Of a DNA stretch of 64,000 nucleotides, positions 34,628 through 46,121 are shown in pieces (within the stretch, counting starts at the first letter, position 1; the number at the start of each line of letters is the position of its first letter). The notes beneath the pieces are model-generated. The model worked only from the letters and a program-made list of their open reading frames with translations. It was not told the DNA's origin and searched no databases. The translations under genes were made by a program, and so were the position numbers. This stretch comes from Chiridota heheva (taxonomy: Eukaryota > Echinodermata > Holothuroidea > Apodida > Chiridotidae): contig JAIGNY010000696.1 in NCBI GenBank assembly GCA_020152595.1, forward strand, positions 807,001 to 871,000, given 5' to 3'.

Positions 34628-36375
34628 ACTTCAAGTTATACCTCCTACCCTTCATAATGCAACCGAGGAACGGAAGGCTGAATAGGAGTTTACTAAAAAG
34701 AAGTAAACCACTCCTAGTTACAGTCGAACTAAACATGTCACTACCCGTTAACAGTAGCTGAGGCAAACGTCGCATGAATCTGAGTAAGAAACTTGGAAAA
34801 CCTGCCAATCGAAAGAGCGTTCGGACGAGATATAAACATAATAGTGTCTAAAATAATGTAACATAACTCACTGAGTTTGTCTATGAGACGGAACCAGCTA
34901 GTAACACAAGATTGGGAACCGGGGAAAACAATTTGTCAGCGCGCAACTTCGCAAGAGCAAAGTTAGCGCAGTAACACAAACTTCGTAAAGTAAGTCAAGC
35001 AAAAAACAAGGGAATAAAAGTGGCACGGGTTTACGCAAACAGCTGCACAAAATATCCTGTAAAAGGGGCCATGCCTTGAACAGGGGTGCATACCCTGGCT
35101 GTTCCATAATTAGTGCCGACTATTTTAAGAGATTGCTTATGGACGATCCATCAGAGGGAAGTGTCGTCACGACACGGTATGAGATCTCCGTAACAAAAAG
35201 AAGCGTGTAAATGCAATGCCAAACGGCTGGCTGCGCACTTGTAAAAGCAGCTCCAAAGACGCCAGACGGGGCACTATACCCCTTTCTCTGGTAAGTCCAG
35301 TGGCCACAAGTCGGTGATCGTCAACCCAACTGGATAGCCTCGGTGGATGGCTGCAACGGCTATCCTAGAGCCAGTGACTGAAAGCCAAACGAAGTCCCTT
35401 GGACTGTGGTGCAGTTTGCCGGAGCCCGGGAAAGTGACCAAAATTGTCCCTGACCAAAGGCTCATACGGAAAGCCTGCAAAAGATTCTTAGAGCAGCTGA
35501 GCGAACCACAGATGGTCGGACCAAGTGGGCGCTAAATCGTACATCGCCTTGCTTAGTACCCTCAGTACCAATGCAAAAGGCAGAAAACGTAACTCGCATA
35601 ATGAGTTTCTTTGAAAATGAATGCGTCGACTCCCAAACCCATGGGTCATGAGGAAGGACGCAGAGAATCGATCGTCCACGGACGAGAGGTTGAAAAAATC
35701 CAGATTGCTCTGGTCACCTAAGGGAAGCATGCCCAACCTGTGTGAGTCTCACTGAGGCGAGATGAAAGATCCGTAATCATGTTCTCTTAGCCAGAGAGGT
35801 GAGCGGCTTTAAGGCTGACATAGTTCATCCTGCACCGAGACGAGAGGAAGGATTCCAGAAACTCCTGGACTCTGCTCCTCTTTCCTCTTTGTCTGAATAA
35901 GAAAGACCACCACAGAGGTGTAAAGTCGGCGCATATCTGCTGCTTCGCTGAGCACTAGCGGTAAAAATGCCTGGCATACTGCCTGTCAAAAAGGCCAAGC
36001 ACTTGCCCCAAGTTCCTGTCATTGGGAACACATGAAATGTGCTCCCTACCCAGTCCAAGATACTACATCCATCACCACTGACAGTAAAGGTCTGACGGGT
36101 GGAAACTTCGCTCCGCACGACAGGTGGTAGTGTCCGCACCACCCCTAAATGTCGGTGGTCACCGTCTGAAGGTGTGAAGCGGGGGTACTGGGGTATCCTG
36201 GAAGGGACTGCAAAAGGGGGCGTAGGTTCCATGTGTAAACTTTTGCACATGGGGACTACGTACACCACACTGGCGAAGTGGACTATGCGCCTCAGCTAGT
36301 TTCTCGCTAGAGACGTTCGCAGTGAGATGAGAAAAGCGCTATCGCCTTCACGGCTAGAACTCTCCCTAACCAACG

Positions 36376-36870
36376 AGGACCCCCTACCCCCGGGTCCAAC
36401 CCAAACACCCCCACCTTAGGTCCGGCCCAGACACCCCCACCTTAGGTCCGGCCCAGACACCCCCCCACCTTAGGTCCAACCCAGACACCCCCACCCCCGG
36501 GTCCAACCCAGACACCCCCGCCCGGTCCAACCCAGACACCCCTTACCCCGGGTCCAACCCAGACACCCCACCCCGGGTCCAACCCAGACACCCCCACCCC
36601 GGGTCCAACCCAGACACCCCCACCCCGGGTCCAACCCAGACACCCCCACCCCGGGTCCAACCCAGACACCCCACCCCGGGTCCAACCCAGACACTACCCC
36701 CACCCCGGGTCCAACCCAGACACCCCCACCCCTAGGTCCAACCCACACACACACACCCCACCCGGGGCCAACCCAGACACCCCCACCCCGGGTCCAACCC
36801 AGACATCCCCACCCTGACCCCGACACTGCCACCCCGGGTCCAACCCAGACACCCCACCCTAACACCCCAC
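36376..36870. repeat. GC-rich satellite, domain A (G-run-rich minus strand)
   Basis: Units of about 24-26 bp contain gggtccaacccagacacccc. The minus strand carries repeated runs of three to five G at short spacing, giving strong potential for G-quadruplexes. A and T are nearly absent from stop-forming positions, so the frames are open without coding meaning. Confidence 0.9.
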
Positions 36871-38344
36871 CACGCCCGACCGAGGGAGGGCTCCTCCCGT
36901 CCGACCGGAGGGGAGGGCCCTCCCGTCCGACCGAGGGGAGGGGCTCCTCCGGAGGGGGAGGGCCTCCCGTCCGACCGAGGGGGAGGCTCCTCCCCGTCCG
37001 ACCGGGGGGGAGGCTCCCTCCCGTCCGGCCGGGGGACTCCCGTCCGACCGGGGGAGGACTCCCGGGTCCGACCGAGGAGGGCCTCCCCGTCCGACCGAGG
37101 AGGCTCTCCCCGTCCGGACCGGGAGGGCTCCTCCCCGTCCGACCGAGGGAGGGCTCTCCCGTCCGACGGAGGGGGAGGGCTCCTCCCGTCCGACTCGGGG
37201 GGGGAGGACTCCCGTCCGACGACCGAGGGGGAGGGCTCCTCCCCGTCCGACCGAGGAGGGCTCCTCCCCGTCCGTCCGGTGGGAGGGCTCCTCCCGTCCG
37301 AGGGTCCGACCGGGAGGGGGAGGAGGCTCCTCCCCCGAGGGGGAGGCCTCCCGTCCGACCGAGGGAGGGAGGGCTCCCGGGCCCGTCCGGAGGGAGGGCT
37401 CCCGTCCGGAGGGGCCTCCCGTCCGACGGAGGGGCTCCTCCCGTCCGACCGGAGGGGGAGGACTCCCGTCCGACCGAGGGAGGGCTCCTCCCGTCCGACG
37501 GGAGGACTCCCGGGTCCGACCGAGGGGGAGGACTCCCGTCCGATCCGAGGGGCTCCTCCCGTCCGACGAGGAGGGCCTCCCGGGTCCCCGTCCGGAGGAG
37601 GGACTCCCGGGTCCGACCGGAGGGAGGCTCCTCCCCGTCCGACCGAGGGAGGGCTCCTCCCGTCCGGGGGACTCCCTCCCCGTCCGGAGGGAGGGCTCCT
37701 CGGGTCGTCCGACCGAGGGGGCTCCTCCCGTCCGACCGGAGGGGGAGGCTCCCAGGTCCGACCGGGGAGGCCTCCCGTCCGATCGGGGGGAGGCTCCCAG
37801 GGTCCGACCGAGGGAGGGGGGAGGAGGCTCCTCCCCCGACCGAGGAGGCTCCTCCCCCGTCCGACCGGGGAGGGCTCTCCCGTCCGACGAGGGAGGGCTC
37901 CTCCCCGACGGAGGGAGGGCTCCCCCGGGAGGGGGAGGGCTCTCCCGTCCGACCGGAGGGAGGGCTCCTCCCGTCCGACGGAGGGAGGGGCTCTCCCGTC
38001 CGACCGAGGGAGGGCTCCTCCCCGTCCGACCGAGGAGGCTCTCCCGGTCCGTCCGAGGGAGGTCTCCTCCCGGTCCGACCGAGGAGGCTCCTCCCGTCCG
38101 ACCGAGGGGGCTCTCCCGTCCGACGAGGGGGCTCCCGTCCGTCGGGAGGGCTCCTCCCGTCCGACCGAGGGAGGGCTCCTCCCGTCCGTCGAGGGAGGGC
38201 TCTCCCGTCCGACCGAGGGAGGGCTCCTCCCCGTCCGACCGAGGGAGGGCTCCTCCCCGTCCGACCGAGGGAGGGCTCCCCGTCCGACCGAGGGAGGGCC
38301 TCCCGTCCGACCGAGGGAGGGCTCCTCCCCGTCCGACCGAGGGT
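36871..38344. repeat. GC-rich satellite, domain B
   Basis: Irregular units of about 20-27 bp are built from gtccgaccgagggagggctc and ctcccc. Unit length varies by small indels in the G and C runs, unlike the clean minisatellites elsewhere in the window. Confidence 0.9.
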
Positions 38345-38692
38345 CCCGTCCACCGAGGGGTCCCGCCCGACCCGAGGGGTCCCCCCGGGAGGGGTCCCCC
38401 GTCCGAGGGAGGGGTCCCCCCCGTCCGAGGGAGGGGTCCCCGTCGGTCCCCGGGGGATTGGTCCCGTCCGAGGAGGGGTCCCCGTCCGAGGGAGTGGTCT
38501 CCGCTGGACGGAGTGGTTCTAACCGAGGGACCGGAGAATTCAGTTCGTCAGAGGGGTCCTCGTCGCGGGAGTGGTCCCGTCCGAGGAAGTGGTCCCCGCC
38601 CGAGGGAGTGGTCCTCGCCCGAGGGAGTGGTCTCGTCCGAGGGGAGTGGTCCTCGTCCGAGGGAGTGGTCTCCGTCCGAGGGACCTGAGAAT
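38345..38692. repeat. GC-rich satellite, domain C
   Basis: The units are gtccgagggagtggtc and gtccgaggaggggtcccc. The domain keeps the gtccgaggga core of domain B while changing the rest. The palindrome gaattc occurs twice (ggagaattcagtt, gagaattccccg). Confidence 0.85.
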
Positions 38693-39228
38693 TCCCCGTC
38701 CTTTGGAGGACCCCCGTCCTTTGGAGGACCCCCGTCCTTTGGAGGACCCCCGTCCTTTGGAGGACCCCCGTCCTTTGGAGGACCCCGCCCTTTGAGGACC
38801 CCGTCCTTTGAGGACCCCGTCCTTTGAGGACCCCGTCCCTTGGAGGACCCCGTCCTTTGAGGACCCCGTCCTTTGAGGACCCCGGCCCTTGAGGACCCCG
38901 TCCTTTGGAGGACCCCCGTCCTTTGGAGGACCCCGTCCTTTGGAGGACCCCCGTCCTTTGAGGACCCCGTCCTTTGAGGACCCCGTCCTTTGGAGGACCC
39001 CGCCCTTTGAGGACCCCGCCCTTGGAGGACCCCCGTCCTTTGGAGGACCCCCGTCCTTTGGAGGACCCCCGTCCTTTGGAGGACCCCCGTCCTTTGGAGG
39101 ACCCCGCCCTTGGAGGACCCCGTCCTTGGAGGACCCCGTCCTTTGGAGGACCCCGTCCTTTGGAGGACCCCGCCCTTTGAGGACCCCGCCCTTTGAGGAC
39201 CCCGCCCTTGAGGACCCCGTCGCCCTTC
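38693..39228. repeat. GC-rich satellite, domain D, 18-bp unit
   Basis: The unit is ctttggaggacccccgtc, with a shorter 15-16-bp form ctttgaggaccccgtc interspersed in blocks. Confidence 0.92.
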
Positions 39229-40115
39229 GGAGGACCCCCGTCCTTCGGAGGACCCCCGTCCTTCGGAGGACCCCCGTCCTTCGGAGGACCCCCGTCCTTC
39301 GGAGGACCCCCCCGCCTCGAGGACCCCGTCCCCGGAGGACCCCGTCGCCGGAGGACCCCGTCACCGGAGGACCCCGTCCTTCCGAGGACCCCGTCCCGGA
39401 GGACCCCGTCCCGGAGGACCCCGACCCCGTCGGAGGACCCCCCCCGGAGGACCCCGCCCTTCGAGGACCCCCCCCGGAGGACCCCGCCCTTCGAGGACCC
39501 CGCCCCCGGAGGCCCCGTCGCCCGGAGGACCCCGCCCTTCGGAGGACCCCCGCCGGAGGACCCCACCTTCGAGGACCCCGTCGCCCCGGAGGACCCCGCC
39601 CTTCGGAGGACCCCGTCTCGGAGGGACCCCCCCCGGAGGACCCCGCCCCGGAGGACCCCCCCTCGGAGGACCCCGCCCGCCGGAGGCCCCGCCCCGGAGG
39701 ACCCCGTCCCTTCGAGGACCCCGTCCTTCGAGGACCCCGTCTTCGGAGACCCCCGTCCCGGAGGACCCCGCCCTTCGGAGGACCCCCCTTCGAGGACCCC
39801 GTCGCCCTTCGGAGGACCCCGCCCTTCGAGGACCCCGCCCTCGAGGACCCCGCCCTTCGGAGGACCCCGCCCGGAGGACCCCGCCCCGAGGCCCCCTTCG
39901 GAGGACCCCGCCCCCGAGGACCCCGTCACCGAGGGCCCCGTCCGCCGGAGGACCCCCGTCCGTCGGAGGACCCCCGTCCGTCGGAGGACCCCAGTCCGTC
40001 GGAGGACCCCAGTCCGTCGGAGGACCCCAGTCCGTCAGAGGACCCCAGTCCGTCAGAGGACCCCAGTCCATCAGATGACCCCCGTCCATCAGATGACCTC
40101 CGTCCATCAGATGAC
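39229..40115. repeat. GC-rich satellite, domain E
   Basis: Units cttcggaggacccccgtc, then many short cggaggaccccgtcc forms, then cgtcggaggaccccagtc, and finally catcagatgacctccgtc grade into unique sequence at about 40115. It is a continuation of domain D with ttt changed to ttc. Confidence 0.92.
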
Positions 40116-42019
40116 CTCCATCCATGGACCCGTAAAACTTTGTTACAGTTCCGTGTGGACCCATACTGGGCCATCTAACAGAGCCATAGATGTATCACGG
40201 CCCTGTGCGAGTCCGTGAAAACGAGCCGTGGAGCCATACGGAGCCGATCACCGGAGCGTATGGACCCATAGGAGTCATTTAATGGCAAGCCGTAAAATTA
40301 CTAAATCAAAATAGTCTCAGAAATAACTTACATACGACAAACCTCAGCCCACCAACTTACTCCCTTAGTAGCGTCGAGATGGGCCCCAGAGGGTAAGTCA
40401 ATGTAAGTTAACAAAGTAGACCTGCCTCAGACCTCCGCAACTCAGTCGCCGTGAGTTGTGAGTAAGTATAAAACTCTGAGAGACTATAATGATTTATATA
40501 TTTATCTTGGCGTCTGAAAAGTAAAAATATACTTACACCAAAACTCCCCTGCGGGGGTGTGCCTACAACCCTTACATGGGACTGTGGAAGACGTCAAACA
40601 TAATGAGGCAAGCCACAGCAACTTTGTACACCATAAAAATAAACAGAAAATTCTATATCTGGTATATTTTTAAATCCCAAGAAAAAACGTAAAAACTGTG
40701 AACTTGGTGTCTGTGGAGACCAGGGAGACCTAAACATGGTCCCTTCAGTGCCCTAAAAATCGAGCTCATAAATTAAAAACTTTGTCTTTAACTATAAGCA
40801 AGAAAAATGAAGTCACAAAATTCAATGTAACGTAAAAGAATAAATAGGCTCTTTTGTACTAACAGTAGCTCCTTGGAGCTGAAAGAAGCAGACTTCCTGC
40901 TTATCCTGTGGATACTGCGACCTCCTGGGCATGCGCCAACATAAAAATGAGAAGATGGCCTAATGAATTGGAGAACCTGCTGAAGATATCATAAGATGTT
41001 AATACAATGCATAAGTATAATGCTTGGCTATCCTTGTAGTAGGGCGGGGCCTACGGTGAAAAACACTCAAACCCAAGGGAAAGGGGTCCTCTAAACAGGC
41101 AGACTAGGTGCTCTAGGGACTAAAATGCCCGCCTCAAGAGTGGGACTCTAAGAACTAGCCACCCACTTTGTATGGATGGAAGTAAAAACACCCTAACTTC
41201 AAGTGTAAGCCTAATGGAAAAATCCTGTGAGTCAGATCAAAGAATTCCCTTGTCCCATGGCTACCTTGTCTTACCTCAGAAAACTAGAGGTAAACAGCAA
41301 AGGTGAAACTGTATTAAAACCTGTGCGGTGGAGCTGCAGAAGAAAAAATTGTTAGAAAAAGGGGTGCAAGTTTTAGCTTTTCACACCAGTTCCAGCGATG
41401 CTGTGATTACAACGCGCTGAAAAGAAGTAAGGGTTATTAGAGGTATTATGGAGGTCAGGGCCTGGGCTGGTTACTACATTTTTAAGGTCAGTTAGAATCA
41501 CGTCATGGACCAGATTGCATATTTATAGCATGGAAGGTAAGGTATAACGAAGTAAATCTTTAACCTAAACTAACCTTTAAACCAGGCCCTATAGCCATCT
41601 TTCTCATAGGGGACAATAATTAAAGAGTGGTGACTGAGCACGAGTCTCCATACTCCCTTGTTGTTTGATTTCACATAAGGGAGACAAGGCCCGTATGCTT
41701 TATGCTGCCTACAAGCATCCTTTCAATCTGGAATGCAGCAGGCCAGGGGGAGCAGATACTTTCTATGACTATCTTTGCCCCAGTGAGGGTAGGAATATGT
41801 CACCTCCACTGTGTTTACCCCATACCTGAAGCAGGTACTATAATACCAAGTACAATTTCTTAATTAATTCATCTAACAAAAGCCTCAAAATATACAATTT
41901 TCCAAATTTAAAGACTGTTTCACTCATTTTCATGCATCTCATCTTAACATGGAATTCAGCAGGAATCTAGTTTGTCATCCCTACACCTATATGAGCTCTT
42001 GAAGAACCCTTTTCAACCA

Positions 42020-43150
42020 ATCAAGGCATCTCCTGGATCCAAGAGCAATGTAGTGTTAAGCAAGGCATCTAGAACAATGTAGTGTTAAGCAAGGCATCTT
42101 CTGAATTCAAAAGCAATGTAGTGTTAAGCAAGGCATCTTTTACATCTAAGAGCAATGTAGTGTCAAGCAAGGCATCTCCTGGATCCAAGAGCAATGTAGT
42201 GTTAAGCAAGGCATCTAGAACAATGTAGTGTTAAGCAAGGCATCTAGAACAATGTAGTGTTAAGCAAGGCATCTTCTGAATTCAAAAGCAATGTAGTGTT
42301 AAGCAAGGCATCTTTTACATCTAAGAGCAATGTAGTGTCAAGCAAGGCATCTCCTGGATCCAAGAGCAATGTAGTGTTAAGCAAGGCATCTAGAACAATG
42401 TAGTGTTAAGCAAGGCATCTTCTGGATCCAAGAGCAATGTAGTGTTAAGCAAGGCATCTTCTGGATCCAAGAGCAATGTAGTGTCAAGCAAGGTATCTTC
42501 TGGATACAAGAGTGTTAAGCAAGGCATATCCTGGATCCAAGAGCAACGTAGTGTCAAGCAAGGCATCTTCTAGATCCAAGAGCAATGTAGTGTTAAGCAA
42601 GGTATCTTACGGATCCAAGAGCAATGTAATGTTAAAGCAAGGCATCTTCTGGATTCAAGAGCAATGCAGTCAATGTAATGTTAAGCAAGGCATCTTCTGG
42701 ATCCAAGAGCAATGTAGTGTTAAACACGGTATCTTCTGGATCCAAGAGCAATGTAGTTTTAAGCAAGGCATCTTCTGGATCCAAGAGCAATGTAGTGTTA
42801 AGCACGGCATCTTCTGGATCCAATAGCATTGTAGTGTTAAGCAAGGCATCCTCTGGATCCAACAGCAATGCAGTGTTAAGCAAGGCATCTTTTGGATCCA
42901 AGAGTGTTAAGCAAGGCATATCCTGGATCCAAGAGCAATGTAGTGTTAAGCAAGGCATCTTCTGGATCCAAGAGCAATGTAGTATTAAGCAAGGCATCTT
43001 CTGGATCCAAGAGCAATGTAGTGCTATGCAAGGCATCTTCTGGATCCAAGAGCAATGTAGTGCTAAGCAAGGCATCTTCTACATCCAAGAGCAATGCAGT
43101 GTTAAGCAAGGCATCTTCTGGATCCAGGAGCAATGCAGTGTTAAGCAAGG
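42020..43150. repeat. 39-bp minisatellite, about 29 units
   Basis: The unit contains gtgttaagcaaggcatcttc then tggatccaagagcaatgta. Many units hold a GGATCC site. Shortened units (tagaacaatgtag) occur near 42068, 42213, 42246 and 42390, and a three-unit block repeats around 42060-42170 and 42210-42350. Confidence 0.95.
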
Positions 43151-43204
43151 ATTGCTTGTTTTGATAAGAGAACAGATATTATTTGGCAGAGCATAGCATG
43201 TCAT

Positions 43205-43475
43205 TTAACTTTCATCATTAGATTGTAAATCATTAGAAGCTTTGATTATACTACAAATCTTTATAAGCTTTGATAATTAGATTGCAAATCTTTATAAGAT
43301 TTGACCATTAGATTGCAAATCATTATAAGCTTTGATCATTAGATTGAAAATCTTTCCCAGCTTTGATCATTAGATTACAAATCATCAGCTTTGATCATTT
43401 ACAATATATAAATCATGAGCTTTGATCATTAGATTGAAAATCTTTATAAGCTTTAATCATTCTAGAATAAATCTA
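43205..43475. repeat. 31-bp repeat, about 8 units, diverged
   Basis: The unit contains aagctttgatcattagattg then aaatc. It is older and more diverged than the neighbouring 39-bp array. It contains a TGATCA core. Confidence 0.88.
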
Positions 43476-45107
43476 TCCTTAATTGTACAAGGGTATATTG
43501 CCACCATTTCCCAAGGTCAAAATTTTTTGACATAATAATAATTTTCTTACTCATGCATATTTTACCAGAAAATTCAACCCTCCACCTTCCTTGCTTGCTT
43601 TGCACAAGTGTTGGACCATTTTTACTGCTTGTTTTACCTAAATTTCACTTATTTTTCATAGTGGGGGCATTTCCCACTACTACCCTGTCCAATATGCCTT
43701 AAATCCTGCATTGAAAAGCATCTAAATCTCTAACAACCACCCTCCCCACAAAAACATTAATAATAATTAATAAATTCATAAAGTAGTATTTTAAAAAACT
43801 CCTTCACATGTTTTATAGGAAGACTACCGGTCTATCAAATAAACAATACTGCACTCGGTGCTACTTATTTCCTACTTCAGCCACAACAGATTCAAAGAAT
43901 CCAAAATTCAAAATGTGAAATCAGCAACAATTACAATCAAATTATTTTGTTTCGAGTTTGTGCCATGAGCCTGCAATTCAGTATAAACACAATGTTTTTA
44001 TTCCCAGCATGAAACTTTACTCCTAGACCATTTCTGAGAACATTTTGTACTAACATAGATGTAAATTCTCTTGCTTGTAGTTTGGCAGCACATTGTGGGA
44101 CAAAGAAGGGCATATGCATATATAAATCCCAAGAAATTTGAATTCTTTGAATGTTACCACCTGAATAAATAGATGTTATGCCGAACTGAAAAAGAATTAA
44201 TTTAGGTTAGTGAAGTGATGATTGCATCAAGTTATGCATACACTTTGTATTCATGCAATTATGAACTTTCTTTTGTATGTTTTAGCAATGAATAAATTAA
44301 AATTTATTCATTGGGAATAATGGCAGAAAATATTAAATTTGGGGGGCACTGGATTTTAGGGGCACTTTCCAACTGATATATTGTGAAAGCATGTAAGAAC
44401 AGCATTACAGCTTACGGGGCAATTATACGGGTAAATAGATTATATTTGCGGGAAGTACAAAAGAAAATAAATTTTACTTTCTTTTTAGGTAATATTTGTG
44501 TTACTTTCTTAAACAGTCCAATGAAAAGATCAGATATACAGTCGAAAAGAATGCTTTTCAATGTAAATAGGGCACCTTTCCGTATGAAAAAGGGCACATT
44601 TCCATATAAAGAAAGGCACCTTTCTGTATAAAAAAACAGCACCTTTTCCTATGAAAAACGGCACCTTTTCTTATAAAAAAAAAAAAAGGCATCTTTTTCT
44701 ATGAAAAAGGGGAAAAGGCAACGAATGAAAGTTTCATGTAATGGATAAAGGGAAGGGCATACCCTTAAGATTAATCCAATGACAACCATATGCAGTCGAG
44801 GTTTTTCTAATTCTGCACCCACAAGAATTTAGTCGGTTAGATTGAGTCATGTTTAATATTAATGTGTCCATTATTCACTGCTGACACGATATTTCACTTG
44901 TGTCCTCTCAATCTAATCATGTGGCATAGCAATGGGGTGGAAAACTTGGGTAAATCCTACAGACACTGATCGAAAGGGTAAAAATAGGGCCCTAAGCAAG
45001 GACACTAAGTCATGTCAGCAGCTAGATAGGGGCAGGGTACAATTACCCAAAGATTTGTAGCATTTTGCGACCCTGAAAAATTGGACCCCAGCTAACACAT
45101 GGAATGC
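43476..45107. other. Mostly unassigned interval
   Basis: A degenerate run at about 44570-44720 repeats gcacctttcc-(g/t)atgaaaaa-type units of about 25 bp. No exon or mobile element recognised elsewhere. Confidence 0.5.
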
Positions 45108-45385
45108 AGTAGCCCAGTGGTTAGGGCATCGGTTTCATACTCGAAAGTTAATGGGATGGAATCTCAACCAGGGCGCTGTGCTGTATCCTTAAGCAAGATA
45201 TTTTACCCCATTTGCTCCCACTACCCTCAGATGTAAAACGAGTACCAGTTTCGGCTGGGGAGTTAACCTGTGATGGACTGGTGCCCCATCCAGGGGAAGT
45301 CAGGTACTCTCGTCTGCTTAGCACCATGGAAACCAGGTATAAGCACCGGCTCTATAAGCCCTGCAGGCTTGATGGGATATAACCA
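45108..45385 (+). mobile_element. tRNA-derived SINE, best-preserved copy
   Basis: The head gcagtagcccagtggttagg resembles a polymerase III A box and ggatggaatctcaacc a weak B box. The body then carries tccttaagcaagatatttta, cggctggggagttaacctgt, gatggactggtgccccatcc and ggtataagcaccggctct. It lies downstream of the WD-repeat gene's 3' end. Confidence 0.8.
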
Positions 45386-45756
45386 ACTAACACATGGACA
45401 CTGCTACCTGTCAACTTTCCCCCTTTGAATTGTGGTATGACGGGAGACAATAGCCCCATTCTCTCACATTTGTAGCACAAGGTTTGATTATATTTTTATC
45501 ACAACGTCCCTTAACATGAGAATAACGGAACCATAAGCATGGCTTGCTTTCTTTATCATCACATTGCTTGTAATACATTTGAGCTGGCAATGGGCCCATG
45601 ATAAAGTGCACTTTATGGGCCCAAATACCAACTCCTCAATGGCCCAAACATCCCTTCTTGCACCAATTAAATTTCATTCCTACCCAGATTAGTTTCATAC
45701 AAGATGATGTTACACGCAAGCCTCTTGATAAACATAATGGCACTTACAAAGCACAA

Positions 45757-45897
45757 GTGCTATATGGAGCATATGCACAAGTGCTATATGGAGCATATGC
45801 ACAAGTGCTATATGGAGCATATGCACAAGTGCTATATGGAGCATATGCACAAGTGCTATATGGAGCATATGCACAAGTGCTATATGGAGCATATGCA
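45757..45897. repeat. 24-bp minisatellite, 6 units, in probable 3' untranslated region
   Basis: Perfect copies of acaagtgctatatggagcat atgc. It begins about 60 bp beyond the WD-repeat gene's stop codon in the gene's direction, so it is likely transcribed. Confidence 0.95.
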
Positions 45898-45958
45898 AAG
45901 CACAAAAGCGAATAAACAAGCACAGAAACTTTCATTTTGGCTTTGGATACAGTAATGC

Positions 45959-46121
45959 CTAGAACTGGAAGCCAAAGGGATCGTCAAGAACTCTGTCTTT
46001 ATGCTTAGTAGGTGGGGTCATCAGCTCGGGCTCGTCGTCCAGTTCAAAGCAAGTCAGTCCCTGGTACGTGCTGGGTCCACCTCGATCTTTCATTGGTTTC
46101 TTCAGTTTTTCATGCCTCAGT
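45959..46121 (-). CDS. WDR49-like: WDR49-like terminal exon
   Basis: The acceptor is ATTTTCAG ending at 46122. The 163-nt exon encodes RHEKLKKPMKDRGGPSTYQG, LTCFELDDEPELM, and ends DDPFGFQF then TAG at 45961-45959. About 60 bp past the stop lies a six-unit 24-bp repeat that is probably part of the 3' untranslated region. No clear AATAAA was seen close downstream. Confidence 0.87.

Larger units (their letters stand above)
34625..41556. mobile_element. Possible 6.9-kb inverted-repeat-bounded element enclosing a GC-rich satellite
   Basis: The left end reads tttacttcaagttatacctc, then cttcataatgcaacc. The right end, read in reverse, is TTTACTTCGTTATACCTTAC, then CTTCCATGCTATAAATATGC. The inner 110 bp at the right (41448-41556) is also an inverted match to the inside of the neighbouring MITE (34413-34530). 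Between the ends I see no transposase. Sequences 34666-36375 and 40116-41447 are unassigned. Alternatively the right end is simply another MITE copy inserted in the opposite orientation. Confidence 0.45.

Noticed and set aside
36442-40218. Several long proline/arginine- or glycine/serine-rich open frames on both strands
   Set aside because: Extreme GC content and short repeats remove stop codons in most frames. Translations are low-complexity and differ by frame shifts inside the repeat.
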